Part shown: in pieces, positions 24,966-33,060 of the stretch
Numbering within the stretch: the first letter of the stretch is position 1
Layout: each line of letters starts with the position of its first letter
Translations under genes and position numbers: made by a program
Notes under the pieces: generated by a model
What the model was told of the DNA's origin: nothing
The model's database searches: none
What the model saw: the letters and a program-made list of their open reading frames with translations, nothing else
Assembly: GCA_949287365.1 (NCBI GenBank)
Contig: CASEGC010000089.1
Span: 1 to 47,561, forward strand
Direction: 5' to 3'
DNA: 47,561 nt
Origin: an uncultured Parabacteroides sp.
Lineage (GTDB): Bacteria; Bacteroidota; Bacteroidia; Bacteroidales; Tannerellaceae

Positions 24966-26954
24966 TGGGGACGATGTTTTCGGATGGTTAAGCGTTTGTC
25001 CCCGTTGTACAAGCGTTTCGGCGCATTGCAACATGGAGAACCCGTAACGCTTCATGTCGCGGAACACGGAATCTTCCCTCGCGACCTGCACCGTTTGGCC
25101 TTGTGTCCGATAGTAGAGTTCCTGCCGGTTGTCCGGGAAATAGAGATAGAGTCTCGAAGAGTCCCGTACGCCTATGAGATTGTCAGCGGTGAAGTACATG
25201 TAAGGCCGTTTTTCTCTCAACAGGTTCACGCCGAAATCGTTTTGCGTGTAACTGACGCCGAGCAATCCCAAAAGGGTGGGGGCCAAGTCTACCTGCCCTC
25301 CGTAATCTTCCACTACGCGCGGTTCTATGTCTTTCCCGTAAATCATGAGCGGGATGTGGTTGTAGGACCGCGGGCTTTCGCACTCAGGGGTGCCCACCAA
25401 CTTCCCGTGGTCGCCCAGCAAGACGAACAACGTGTTTTCGGCCCAAGGCCGTTTCCCCGCCTCTGTCATGAAGTTACGGATGGACCAATCGGCGTATTCC
25501 ACGATTTGCTCCTCCTTTTTCCGGCTCCTTGGATGGAAATAGGGCGGGATGACATAAGGGGGATGATTGCTGATGGTGAGCAGTACGCTGAAGAACGGCT
25601 GGCCCGTTTGAGCCTGGCGGTCCAGCACCGGCAAGGCGTACTCGAAGAGGAAATCGTCCTGCACGCCGAAGCTATTGACCACCTTGTCTTTCGGATAATT
25701 CTCTTGCGAGTAGATGTCATCGAAGCCGTTGGTCAGGAAGAAGGCTTTCATGTTGTCGTACTGCGATTCATGGGTCATGAAGAACATGTTGTGATATCCG
25801 TTCTCCTTCAACACCGTAGGCAAGCCCGAGTAGACCGGGATGACCGAGCCTTTCATCGCGTTACGCTTCATGATGGCGGGGAAGGAGTAGAAGGAGGAAT
25901 ACATACCGTGATTGGTGTGGATTCCCGAAGAATAGAAATTGCTGAAACTGAGCGACTCGTGGTACAGGCTGTCCAAGAAGGGGGTCAGCTCGCCCTGATG
26001 CCCGAAGCTGCTCATCAAGTGGGCCGACATCGATTCCATAAGGATAATCACCACGTTCCGATGTCCGGAGACGCTTCCCGAATCCGCCTCCACATGGCGC
26101 GCGATGGGAGAGATATTCTCGATACCTTGACGGTCCAATAGCTTCCGCGCGACGCTTATCGCCTCGTCGCCATCCATGAGGCGCAAGGTGCGGTTCTCCT
26201 CCCGATTGTCATCTATGGCGCTGGTCATCAGGTTGAAAACCGGATTGATTCCCAATTGGTTCAGGAACGGGTCGTTACAATAATAGGCTTGGCTTACCTT
26301 GATAGGGTTGTATCCCCGGCGTCCGCGGATGCCGAAAACGCATAATCCTATCAATATGGCTCCCAGGATTACCGTCGAGAGAATATCCCTCCATTCGTGG
26401 CTTACGGGAATCTTGCGGATGAGGGCGTAGAACCTGCGTGAAAGCCAAAACGCGAACCAAGCGAAGGCTACGATAGCGATAACGGCCAAAGCTATGGGAA
26501 AGTAGTAAGATGATTCGCCGAGCACCATCGACGTGGTGGTTCCCGCGTAGCCGAACCAATTGAAGATGGAGGAGTTGATAGGTTTGAAAAAGTACTCGAA
26601 ATAGGGAATATTAGCGGCGCAAATGATGAAGCAAAGCGCGTAAAAAAGAGTGAAGAAGGTGGCCGCGGAACGGTAAAGCCACCGGGCGGCGTAATCGAAC
26701 CATCCGGCTATCCAGAATATGGATAGCGGAAGAACCATTATATAACAGGCGATTACGTTGTCGAACCACAATCCGCGCAGGAACGCCATGCCTTGCAAGG
26801 CGTAATCGCCGGAGGCCTCGGGAGACAGCTCGTAACCCGTGCCGAAGAAAAGGACGGCGCGGAACAAGGCGAAAAACAACAACGCCGTAAGATGGACGCA
26901 AAGCAAATAACATAAAGAAAGAGGGAACCTCTTTGACAAACACATCTTTTTCAT
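24960..26954 (-). CDS. LTA-synthase-like membrane sulfatase-fold transferase
   Basis: A 664-residue inner-membrane protein. Five membrane helices in the first 215 residues are followed by a periplasmic alkaline-phosphatase/sulfatase-fold domain (about 290-640). NVVIILMESMSAHLMSSFG supplies the first metal-binding acid, GIHTNHGMYSS the likely nucleophile Thr347, and LFVLLGDHGKLVG the Asp-His metal ligands, with YNHIPLMIYG after them. LtaS-type enzymes move phosphoglycerol from phosphatidylglycerol. Gram-negative relatives modify periplasmic glucans or lipid A and glycans with phosphoglycerol or phosphoethanolamine. In this organism the acceptor is unknown; the neighbouring surface-polysaccharide locus makes a glycan substrate plausible but unproven. 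It is transcribed alone, and its 3' end touches the 22-bp repeat array. Confidence 0.88.
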   Translation of the reverse strand: MKKMCLSKRFPLSLCYLLCVHLTALLFFALFRAVLFFGTGYELSPEASGDYALQGMAFLRGLWFDNVIACYIMVLPLSIFWIAGWFDYAARWLYRSAATFFTLFYALCFIICAANIPYFEYFFKPINSSIFNWFGYAGTTTSMVLGESSYYFPIALAVIAIVAFAWFAFWLSRRFYALIRKIPVSHEWRDILSTVILGAILIGLCVFGIRGRRGYNPIKVSQAYYCNDPFLNQLGINPVFNLMTSAIDDNREENRTLRLMDGDEAISVARKLLDRQGIENISPIARHVEADSGSVSGHRNVVIILMESMSAHLMSSFGHQGELTPFLDSLYHESLSFSNFYSSGIHTNHGMYSSFYSFPAIMKRNAMKGSVIPVYSGLPTVLKENGYHNMFFMTHESQYDNMKAFFLTNGFDDIYSQENYPKDKVVNSFGVQDDFLFEYALPVLDRQAQTGQPFFSVLLTISNHPPYVIPPYFHPRSRKKEEQIVEYADWSIRNFMTEAGKRPWAENTLFVLLGDHGKLVGTPECESPRSYNHIPLMIYGKDIEPRVVEDYGGQVDLAPTLLGLLGVSYTQNDFGVNLLREKRPYMYFTADNLIGVRDSSRLYLYFPDNRQELYYRTQGQTVQVAREDSVFRDMKRYGFSMLQCAETLVQRGQTLNHPKTSSPR

Positions 26955-27012
26955 CGTAATGCTTATCGTATTCTTTTGTATTGTATCTTTATATATGTAT
27001 GATTATGAGCCG

Positions 27013-27020
27013 CAAAATTA
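27013..27020 (-). promoter_or_regulatory. -7 promoter element of the LTA-synthase-like gene
   Basis: The minus strand reads TAATTTTG (TAnnTTTG) about 58 bp before the gene's ATG. No good -33 box is seen at the right distance. Confidence 0.45.
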
Positions 27021-27230
27021 GGAAAAATATCCAAAGAGAATTCCCTCTTTCGTTCTTTTTAGCGGGACAAGCGAATCAAAATCCATCCGGACAGGGAAAC
27101 GCATATCGGGATTCCTCATGTCGCTTCCCTTCTTGGGTGGCTTTGAAGCGTAAAAAAGTATTTATAAACTATGTTGTAGAACATGTTTTGATTAAATCGT
27201 GTTAAAGCGATGAATTTTCCAAATAATTTC

Positions 27231-27262
27231 TTGTGTTGTATAGCATAAAACCTCTATATTTG
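27231..27262 (+). promoter_or_regulatory. Bacteroidetes-type promoter of a short transcript
   Basis: TTGT at 27231-27234 is a near match to the -33 box; 20 bp later TATATTTG (27255-27262) is a perfect -7 box. Transcription should start near 27266-27268. Confidence 0.7.
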
Positions 27263-27265
27263 CAC

Positions 27266-27337
27266 TGTGTTTTTCATGGTATTAGATTTAAGGTTAACAG
27301 TGGAAATTGGTTGTCGTGAGACAGCCTTTTCTTTTTT
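27266..27337 (+). ncRNA. Candidate small RNA or attenuated leader (about 70 nt)
   Basis: The segment runs from the predicted start after a good promoter to a hairpin with a T-run. It has no convincing open frame. ACAGTG at 27296-27301 is complementary to CACTGT at 27263-27268, at or just before the transcript's 5' end. What it regulates is unknown. It points toward the polysaccharide locus about 1 kb away, so a terminated leader is possible, but the second promoter at 27937 makes an independent RNA more likely. Confidence 0.5.
27309..27337 (+). terminator. Intrinsic terminator with GNRA tetraloop
   Basis: A 7-bp stem (GGTTGTC, 27309-27315, with GACAGCC, 27320-27326; one G-U pair) has the loop GTGA and is followed by TTTTCTTTTTT (27327-27337). 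It ends the short transcript. Confidence 0.8.
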
Positions 27338-27589
27338 ATATACTTCCCTTCCCGTAAATCGCCTTTTTGCCCGGCGTTTTCCGCTGGTATCAAAATGACA
27401 GTTTTGACATTTTGTATTTTAAACTTCCGGAGAATCGAGTTTTTCGGGCCAATGGAGGAGTCGCTCGCGAAAACGAGAAAAAATTTCGGTAATTCGTTGA
27501 TGGATAACGATATGCTGAAAAACGACCTTTTATTTTGACGCGAAAAACGTAGCGGATTTCATCGGAAAAGGGAGACTCGCCGGAAACAG

Positions 27590-27743
27590 GGTCATGTTTT
27601 CCTTCGAGCATCACGTACTTTTCTTTCGGACATAAGCGTGTTTTCCTTCGGGGAAAGCTATCTTTTCCTTCGTGGATAATCATTTTCGGCTTCCGGAGTG
27701 GTCGCTTCTCGCTTGGAACACGGTCGTGTTTCCGAAGGAAAAT
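27590..27743. repeat. Seven 22-bp phased degenerate units
   Basis: Units start at 27590, 27612, 27634, 27656, 27678, 27700 and 27722 with no phase break. Units 1-4 share a TTTTCCTTCG or TTTTCTTTCGG core at the same position (GTGTTTTCCTTCGGGG in the third). Units 5 and 6 are weaker, and the last has CGTGTTTCCGAAGGAAAA. The family resembles the arrays at 24866 and 42142 and the flanks of the array at 1289. Confidence 0.75.
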
Positions 27744-27936
27744 CCTTCCGCGGGGCTTCCCCTTTCTCTATCTCGCGATTTTCGCGAAAAACGCCTGTTA
27801 GCGAAATGGCCCGATTTCAATCTTTGTGGAAGCGATTTTGTGTGTTTGGCTTTCTGTTTGTATTTATGGATAACGGTTTGCGTTAATGGTTTTGGGCATT
27901 TATTCGTGAACTATACGATGAAATAGTAAAGATATA

Positions 27937-27968
27937 TTTGGAGTTTTCATTTTGTTATTTTACATTTG
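27937..27968 (+). promoter_or_regulatory. Bacteroidetes-type promoter for the two small membrane protein genes
   Basis: TTTG (27937-27940), a 20-bp spacer and TACATTTG (27961-27968) match the -33/-7 consensus perfectly. The first small gene starts about 38 bp downstream. Confidence 0.8.
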
Positions 27969-28006
27969 TGATATGTGGAAAGAGAAATTAGGAAATTACC
28001 TGATAG

Positions 28007-28162
28007 ATGTATCAAAGTATTTTTTTGACGGGTGTTTTCATAACGTCAATGATTAAAGATTTGGAGGATATGCGCTGGCTTATCTATGTCCTTAGTGGTG
28101 TGGTGTCTATTGCGTTGTTATTGCTTGGCTTGATATTGACAAATAAGAAAAAGGAGAACTAA
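28007..28162 (+). CDS. 51-residue single-pass membrane protein
   Basis: The frame from ATG 28007 encodes 51 residues: a mixed N terminus (MYQSIFLTGVFITSMIKDLEDMRW), one strong membrane helix (LIYVLSGVVSIALLLLGLIL) and a basic end (TNKKKEN). Internal starts at 28049 or at the ATG of DMRW, which is preceded by TTGGAGGAT, would give shorter forms; the true start is unclear. The stop codon is followed at once by the ATG of the next small gene. A perfect promoter lies just upstream, which supports real expression. Family and role are unknown; such tiny proteins often act as subunits or regulators of larger membrane complexes, but nothing here shows which. Confidence 0.6.
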   Translation: MYQSIFLTGVFITSMIKDLEDMRWLIYVLSGVVSIALLLLGLILTNKKKEN

Positions 28163-28276
28163 ATGATGGGAACATTGATTATTTTGGGAATGGTTGGTAT
28201 TCCGTGTATCGTAGCATTGGTATGGTTCCTGACTCCAAGTGGGAAAAGGTGGTTAAAATCCAATCAGTTGTTATAA
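28163..28276 (+). CDS. 37-residue single-pass membrane protein
   Basis: Starting directly after the previous stop codon (TAA then ATG), this frame encodes 37 residues. It has one membrane helix (TLIILGMVGIPCIVALVWFL) and a short basic tail (TPSGKRWLKSNQLL). The direct abutment suggests coupled translation with the 51-residue protein, and the two helices may associate. It lies about 130 bp before the flippase gene, which has its own -7 element, so a link to the polysaccharide locus is not proven. Function unknown. The pair could be chance open frames, but the helix, basic tails and strong promoter argue against that. Confidence 0.6.
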   Translation: MMGTLIILGMVGIPCIVALVWFLTPSGKRWLKSNQLL

Positions 28277-28376
28277 TCACACGATATTAGTGGAAAGCCT
28301 CGCCTCTCTTCGCCTCTCTTTGAAGAATAACCGACGCTAAATGTCTCTTTCCGTTCGCTCTGTCGGATAATTATCT

Positions 28377-28384
28377 TATCTTTG
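28377..28384 (+). promoter_or_regulatory. -7 promoter element of the polysaccharide locus
   Basis: TATCTTTG is a perfect TAnnTTTG -7 box. Transcription should begin near 28389, so an upstream GTG at 28386 cannot be the flippase start and the ATG at 28410 is preferred. The -33 region (TTCG, 28354-28357) is weak. Confidence 0.6.
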
Positions 28385-28409
28385 TGTGGCATTTATCGTC
28401 AAGACACGG

Positions 28410-29846
28410 ATGGCAGAGCAATCACTAAAGGAAAAAACGGCGAAAGGCCTCTTTTGGGGAGGAGTCAGCAACGGGGTACAGCAGTTGCTGAACTTGTTGT
28501 TCGGAATTTTCTTGGCCCGTATCTTGAACGCCGAGGATTACGGTTTGGTGGGGATGTTGGCTATCTTTTCCGGAATAGCGAGCTCGATTATCAATAGCGG
28601 GTTTACGGAGGCGCTGACAAATAACCGGAGTACCTCCCAAAGAGAGTATAATGCTGTTTTTTGGTTTACTTTTTTTGTGGGTTTGCTATTGTATCTTATT
28701 TTATATTTTTCAGCGCCATTGATTTCTACGTTTTATCATAGGCCGGAATTGACCGCTTTGTCTCGTGTCTTGTTTATAAGTTTCTTTTTCTCGGGAATAG
28801 CCTCAGTTCCTTATGCGGTTATGTTTAAGAACTTGATGGTGAAAGAGCAGGCAAAGATTGATATCGTGTCATTGTTGTTGTCGGGAATAATAGGTGTCGT
28901 ATTGGCTTTAAATAATTTCGCTTATTGGGCAATCGCGTTGCAAAGTATGTCGTATGTAACGATTAATTCCTTATTGAAATGCTATATATCTCCGTGGCGG
29001 CCTTCATTTGAGATGGATTTGTCGTTCCTGAAACGTATATTCCCGTTTAGTGTGAAGATTTTCTTGACTAACATATTCACTCAAATTAATTCGAATATAT
29101 TCTCGGTATTGCTGGGGAAATTCTATGACGCGAAGCAAGTGGGTTTTTATTCTCAAGGTTATAAATGGCAAGGAATGGGAAACACCTTCATTTCGGGTAT
29201 GATAAACAATGTAGCCCAACCTGTTTTCGTGTCAGTTGGGGATGATTTGGAACGTCAAAGGAATGTGTTTAGGAAAATGGTACGTTTTGGCTCTTTTATC
29301 TCTTTCCCATTAATGTTGGGTTTAGCTTTTATAGGGAATGAATTCATTTGTTTGTTGATAGGAGATAAGTGGCTTCCTAGTGTGCCGTTTTTACAACTTT
29401 TTTGTGTTTGGGGAGCTATGGGTTTTTTGTGGAATTTATACGCTAAGTTGTTGATCTCTCATGGAAAGTCTGAATTGTATATGTGGGGAATTATTGGTGT
29501 TGGTGTCGTTCAATTATTGTGTGTGTTTGTGTGTTTTCCTTATGGTATATATTGTATGTTAGTAGCTTATATCTGTGTATATTTTTTAGGTATTTTGTTT
29601 TGGCATTATTCTGTAAATCGTATTATAGATATGAATTTGATGTCGGTAATTAAAGATATGACTCCTTATTTATTGGCTACGGGTTTATCGTTTTTCATCA
29701 CTTGGTTATTTACTATGCGAATAGAAAATTTGTTGATTTTGCTACTTTTGAAAATTATTCTTTCTGCTTTTTTTTATGTGATACTGATGTATTTAGGTAA
29801 TTCTATTATATTTAAAGAAATGTTGGTTTATTTAAGAAAGAAGTAA
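28410..29846 (+). CDS. Wzx-like polysaccharide flippase (MVF/PST family)
   Basis: A 478-residue inner-membrane protein with about 12-14 hydrophobic segments, in the family that flips undecaprenyl-linked repeat units of O-antigens or capsules to the periplasm. The N-terminal block LKEKTAKGLFWGGVSNGVQQLLNLLFGIFLARILNAEDYGLVGML is the typical start of lipopolysaccharide-biosynthesis flippases of this type. The ATG at 28410 is chosen because the GTG further upstream lies within the predicted start-site region. It is the first gene of the surface-polysaccharide locus, and base composition drops sharply to AT-rich from here through about 31000, as is usual for horizontally exchanged glycan loci. 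No Wzy-like polymerase was recognised among the following genes. Confidence 0.9.
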   Translation: MAEQSLKEKTAKGLFWGGVSNGVQQLLNLLFGIFLARILNAEDYGLVGMLAIFSGIASSIINSGFTEALTNNRSTSQREYNAVFWFTFFVGLLLYLILYFSAPLISTFYHRPELTALSRVLFISFFFSGIASVPYAVMFKNLMVKEQAKIDIVSLLLSGIIGVVLALNNFAYWAIALQSMSYVTINSLLKCYISPWRPSFEMDLSFLKRIFPFSVKIFLTNIFTQINSNIFSVLLGKFYDAKQVGFYSQGYKWQGMGNTFISGMINNVAQPVFVSVGDDLERQRNVFRKMVRFGSFISFPLMLGLAFIGNEFICLLIGDKWLPSVPFLQLFCVWGAMGFLWNLYAKLLISHGKSELYMWGIIGVGVVQLLCVFVCFPYGIYCMLVAYICVYFLGILFWHYSVNRIIDMNLMSVIKDMTPYLLATGLSFFITWLFTMRIENLLILLLLKIILSAFFYVILMYLGNSIIFKEMLVYLRKK

Positions 29847-29861
29847 TAGAAAAGAGCTTGT

Positions 29862-31004
29862 ATGAAAAGGTTGACGTTAATATTTAATCATTTTGAGGTA
29901 GAACATTTAGGAAAAGATGTTTTTCTTCTTCCTTATTATTTGAAGCGTAAGGGAGGATATAAGACAGAGATTGTATATCCTAGAACTGAGACAAATAAAA
30001 ACTTTCCTTCTGTTCTCAGAGGTGTACACTTGTTCCCTTTGAATATGAGAGGAAAGGAAGGTGACTTTTTTATTTGTAGAGAATTAAACTTCTTATGTTA
30101 TTTATTGAGGAACGCTTCTCGAATTGATGTTTTCCTTCGTTTTCATTATACGTTGATGACCGCATTGATGATTTTGATGTATAAGTTTTTGAATAGGAAG
30201 GGTAAGGCTTATGTGAAGTTGGATGGGTATATGGATGCGTTATTTTATGTAAATCCGCATTCGTTTCGTGAAAAAGTAAAAAAATATTTCTTATTGAAAT
30301 CATTAGATAAGGTTGATCTAATAACGTGTGAGACATCTATTTATTACAAAAAAATGATGAAGGAGATTCCTTCGCCTGATCGTTTTAAGGAAAAAGTGAT
30401 GATTGTAAGGAATGGATTCGATGAGGAGATGTTATCTACTTTAAATTTGAAGGAAAATATATACCAAAAGAAAGAAAACGCTATTTTAACGGTTGGACGT
30501 TTAGGAACGTATGTCAAGAATACGGAGATGTTGTTGAGAGCGTTGAAGCAAATAGATTTGAAAGATTGGAAATTTTATTTTGTAGGTCCCATAGAGACTG
30601 ATTTTAAACCTTGTATTTCAGATTTTTTTAATCGTTATCCTGAAAAAAGGTCTTCTGTTATTTTTGTTGGTGCTATTTATGACAAAAGAGAATTATGGGA
30701 GTATTATAATCGAGCGAAGGTTTTTGTATTACCTTCTCGCTCTGAATGTTATGCGTTGGTATTGAATGAGGCGTTAAGATTCAGGAATTATCTTATTCTG
30801 ACAGATGTCGGTGCCGCATCGGACGTGATACAAGAAGGCAAATATGGCTCTTTGATTGAACAGGATGATGATAAAATGTTGGCTCAGAGGATTCAAGATA
30901 TAATTGACGGGAAAATAGATATTGATGTTTTCTCGGATTTTGATCCTCAGATGATTTCTTGGGACCGTATCATTGATGATTTTTTCACTAATAGTTCTCT
31001 TTGA
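29862..31004 (+). CDS. Glycosyltransferase, GT4-like
   Basis: A 380-residue cytoplasmic or membrane-associated protein of the GT-B fold. The C-terminal nucleotide-sugar domain shows ENAILTVGRLGTYVKNTEMLLRAL, WKFYFVGPIE and VFVLPSRSECYALVLNEALRFRNYLI, where the E-x7-E pattern of GT4 retaining enzymes is seen. The N-terminal acceptor domain is divergent. The gene is very AT-rich, like the flippase before it (15 bp gap). Its donor and acceptor sugars cannot be told from the sequence; it should add one sugar to the lipid-linked repeat unit. Confidence 0.85.
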   Translation: MKRLTLIFNHFEVEHLGKDVFLLPYYLKRKGGYKTEIVYPRTETNKNFPSVLRGVHLFPLNMRGKEGDFFICRELNFLCYLLRNASRIDVFLRFHYTLMTALMILMYKFLNRKGKAYVKLDGYMDALFYVNPHSFREKVKKYFLLKSLDKVDLITCETSIYYKKMMKEIPSPDRFKEKVMIVRNGFDEEMLSTLNLKENIYQKKENAILTVGRLGTYVKNTEMLLRALKQIDLKDWKFYFVGPIETDFKPCISDFFNRYPEKRSSVIFVGAIYDKRELWEYYNRAKVFVLPSRSECYALVLNEALRFRNYLILTDVGAASDVIQEGKYGSLIEQDDDKMLAQRIQDIIDGKIDIDVFSDFDPQMISWDRIIDDFFTNSSL

Positions 31005-31006
31005 CT

Positions 31007-31927
31007 ATGTCCGTCTCAATCATATACGTGAATTATAAGACTTGCGATTTGATACTCGATAGCGTGCGGAGTGTCAAGGAGATGACATGTGACGTGGACT
31101 ATGAGATTATCGTGGTGGATAATCATTCGGAGGATTGTTCGCTGGAGCGTATCAAGGAATGTTATCCGGAGATAATCTGTATTCAATCTTTTGAGAATAT
31201 GGGTTTTGGCAGGGCGAATAATTTAGGTTTGGAGAAGGTGAAAGGGGATTATGTGTTGTTTTTGAATCCGGATACTTTGTTACGGAATGATGCGATAAGC
31301 GTATTGTATCGGTTTATGGAGGCGAATCCGTCCGTGGGGGCTTGTGGCGGGAATCTGTATGATGAACGGGGTGAGCCTACGACTTCTTTCAGCCGGAAAT
31401 TCCCCTCTTTCGTTTGGGAATTTCTTTCCATCTTTTATTTGCCTCCGCTATGTTTTTCCTATCCTAAATCTAAGTTTTTCAATAAGGAAAATATAGCGAT
31501 ACCGGTAGCGTCGGTTATCGGGGCGGATTTGATGGTACGAAGAACCGTGTTGGATAAGCTTGGTGGTTTCTCTCCGGATTTCTTTATGAATTATGAGGAG
31601 ACGGAGTTGTGCCACCGGATTCATAAGGTGGGTTTAGGCGTTTATTCCGTTCCCACCGCCCAAATCACGCATCTGGAAGGGCGAGCCTCTTATATCAAGC
31701 GGTCGCGACTTTATTATCTATATGAGGGGCAATACATCTATTTCCGGAAAGTTTATGGTAAATTTGGCGCACGGTTGATTTACGTCATTACCCAATTGAA
31801 GAGTTATATACGTATCCTCCAGTTTGTCGTGTTGATGAACGCGAAAAGGCACGCTTATTGGAAGATGAAACTGGAAACGAATAAAGAGGTTTGGCGTTCC
31901 GAAAAGATAAAACGCATTTTGAGATGA
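31007..31927 (+). CDS. Glycosyltransferase family 2 (rhamnosyltransferase-like)
   Basis: About 306 residues with a GT-A fold. SVSIIYVNYKTCDLILDSVRSV opens the nucleotide-binding domain, EIIVVDNHSEDCSLERIKECYP follows, and YVLFLNPDTLLRNDAI carries the metal-binding acid of the DXD-type site. FSPDFFMNYEETELCHRIHKVG supplies the catalytic-base region, as in dTDP-rhamnosyl transferases of this family. The ATG at 31007 (two bases after the previous stop) is preferred over an in-frame TTG at 31001. Its end overlaps the next gene's start as ATGA, so translation is probably coupled. Confidence 0.88.
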   Translation: MSVSIIYVNYKTCDLILDSVRSVKEMTCDVDYEIIVVDNHSEDCSLERIKECYPEIICIQSFENMGFGRANNLGLEKVKGDYVLFLNPDTLLRNDAISVLYRFMEANPSVGACGGNLYDERGEPTTSFSRKFPSFVWEFLSIFYLPPLCFSYPKSKFFNKENIAIPVASVIGADLMVRRTVLDKLGGFSPDFFMNYEETELCHRIHKVGLGVYSVPTAQITHLEGRASYIKRSRLYYLYEGQYIYFRKVYGKFGARLIYVITQLKSYIRILQFVVLMNAKRHAYWKMKLETNKEVWRSEKIKRILR

Positions 31928-33060
31928 AAAAGAAACTGGTCGTATTCCATCCCGCTATCGCTCCGTATCGGGTCGATTTTTTCAACTCCTTGGATGAGGA
32001 GTTCGACGCTACGTTCTATTTTGAGTTTGGAGACGTGTTGGAGCAATCGTTCACGCAGGATAGGTTGAGAGAGCGGTTACGCTTTACCCCTCGGTTTCTC
32101 GCTCCGGGTTTGTTTGGTATCAAGAATCTTCGGACGCAGGTTCTCTCCATCCTTTGGAAAGAAAAGCCGGATATCGTGTTTTGTAGCGAATATAATTTGT
32201 TGGGGATTTTATTGTTGATATATAAGTTCCTGTTTGATTGGAAACTGCGTATTCTCACGATTTGCGATGATAGTCGGGATATCGCCGCGTCCCCGGGATG
32301 GGTAAAACGGATTACGCGTGCTATCGCCGTCCGTTTTTATAGCGGGATTATCTTGACGAACGATGAGGTGATGACATGGTATAAAGCGCATTTCCATACC
32401 GAAGGGAAGTTCCTGTTTTTCCCGATTATTCAAGAGGATGAAGGTTTCAGACGGTCACTTAAAGATGCGCTTCCCGTTTCGGATACCTTTGCGGAGCGAT
32501 TCCATTTGAGAGGGAAACAGGTCGTTCTTTTTGTCGGGCGTTTGATTGGCATCAAGAACCTTTTCTTCTTGATAGACGCTTTCGCCGCGCTTGCGGATAA
32601 ATATCCAAAAGCGGTGTTATTGCTTGTGGGGGATGGAGAACAATGTTTTATGTTGGATGAACATGCCGATCATAAAGGCTTGATAGATAACGAGCGTGTC
32701 CTGTGTGTCGGGAAAAAGGAAGGACGGGATTTATACGCTTGTTATAACGTGGGGCAAATGTTCGTGTTACCCAGCTATTATGAACGTTTTGGAGCCGTGG
32801 TGAACGAGGCTTTATTGGCGGGATGCTATACGTTATGCTCTTCTGTGGCGGGTGCGGCTTGCTTGATAGAGCCGGGAAAGAACGGCGATATCTTTGACCC
32901 TCATCGACTCGATGAGCTGGTGGAGAAATTGGACTCGGCTTTAGCAAAATGCGTTCCTTTGGAGGAAATCAAGGTAAAGGAAAACCGGATGGAGCGAGGC
33001 TATGAGGAGTATATGAGAGAGTTTCTGGATAAGTGCCATCGTGTTATTGAAAGCAGATGA
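31924..33060 (+). CDS. Glycosyltransferase, GT4 family
   Basis: A 378-residue GT-B enzyme. The N terminus MKKKLVVFHPAIAPYRVDFFNSL is typical of GT4 proteins. QVVLFVGRLIGIKNLFFLIDAFAALADKYPKAVLLLVGDGE and MFVLPSYYERFGAVVNEALLAG (E-x7-E) form the nucleotide-sugar site. The ATG at 31924 is chosen because it overlaps the previous stop (ATGA) and starts the conserved domain; an upstream in-frame ATG at 31891 would add 11 residues lying within the preceding gene. It overlaps the next gene in the same ATGA manner. Confidence 0.88.
   Translation: MKKKLVVFHPAIAPYRVDFFNSLDEEFDATFYFEFGDVLEQSFTQDRLRERLRFTPRFLAPGLFGIKNLRTQVLSILWKEKPDIVFCSEYNLLGILLLIYKFLFDWKLRILTICDDSRDIAASPGWVKRITRAIAVRFYSGIILTNDEVMTWYKAHFHTEGKFLFFPIIQEDEGFRRSLKDALPVSDTFAERFHLRGKQVVLFVGRLIGIKNLFFLIDAFAALADKYPKAVLLLVGDGEQCFMLDEHADHKGLIDNERVLCVGKKEGRDLYACYNVGQMFVLPSYYERFGAVVNEALLAGCYTLCSSVAGAACLIEPGKNGDIFDPHRLDELVEKLDSALAKCVPLEEIKVKENRMERGYEEYMREFLDKCHRVIESR

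Larger units (their letters stand above)
26955..28006. other. Long non-coding region between divergent units
   Basis: About 1.05 kb separates the LTA-synthase-like gene from the first small membrane protein gene. It contains a minus-strand -7 element (27013), a plus-strand promoter with a short transcript and terminator (27231-27337), a 22-bp repeat array (27590-27743) and a second plus-strand promoter (27937-27968). Around 27390-27415 there is a dyad-rich stretch (TCAAAATGACAGTTTTGA). Short open frames here decode the repeats and show no coding character. Confidence 0.6.

Noticed and set aside
24794-25012. Small minus-strand frame across the aroA array (also 27390-27683 and 42030-42257)
   Set aside because: These decode the 22-bp repeats in shifting frames (repeating Lys-Thr-Arg and Phe-Pro-Lys motifs) and are artefacts of the arrays.
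27590-27743. Possible CRISPR array
   Set aside because: Units are contiguous and degenerate, with no constant repeat separated by unique spacers and no cas genes in the window.
28301-28322. Short direct repeat CGCCTCTCTT x2 before the flippase promoter
   Set aside because: Two copies of a ten-base motif are too little to support a function.
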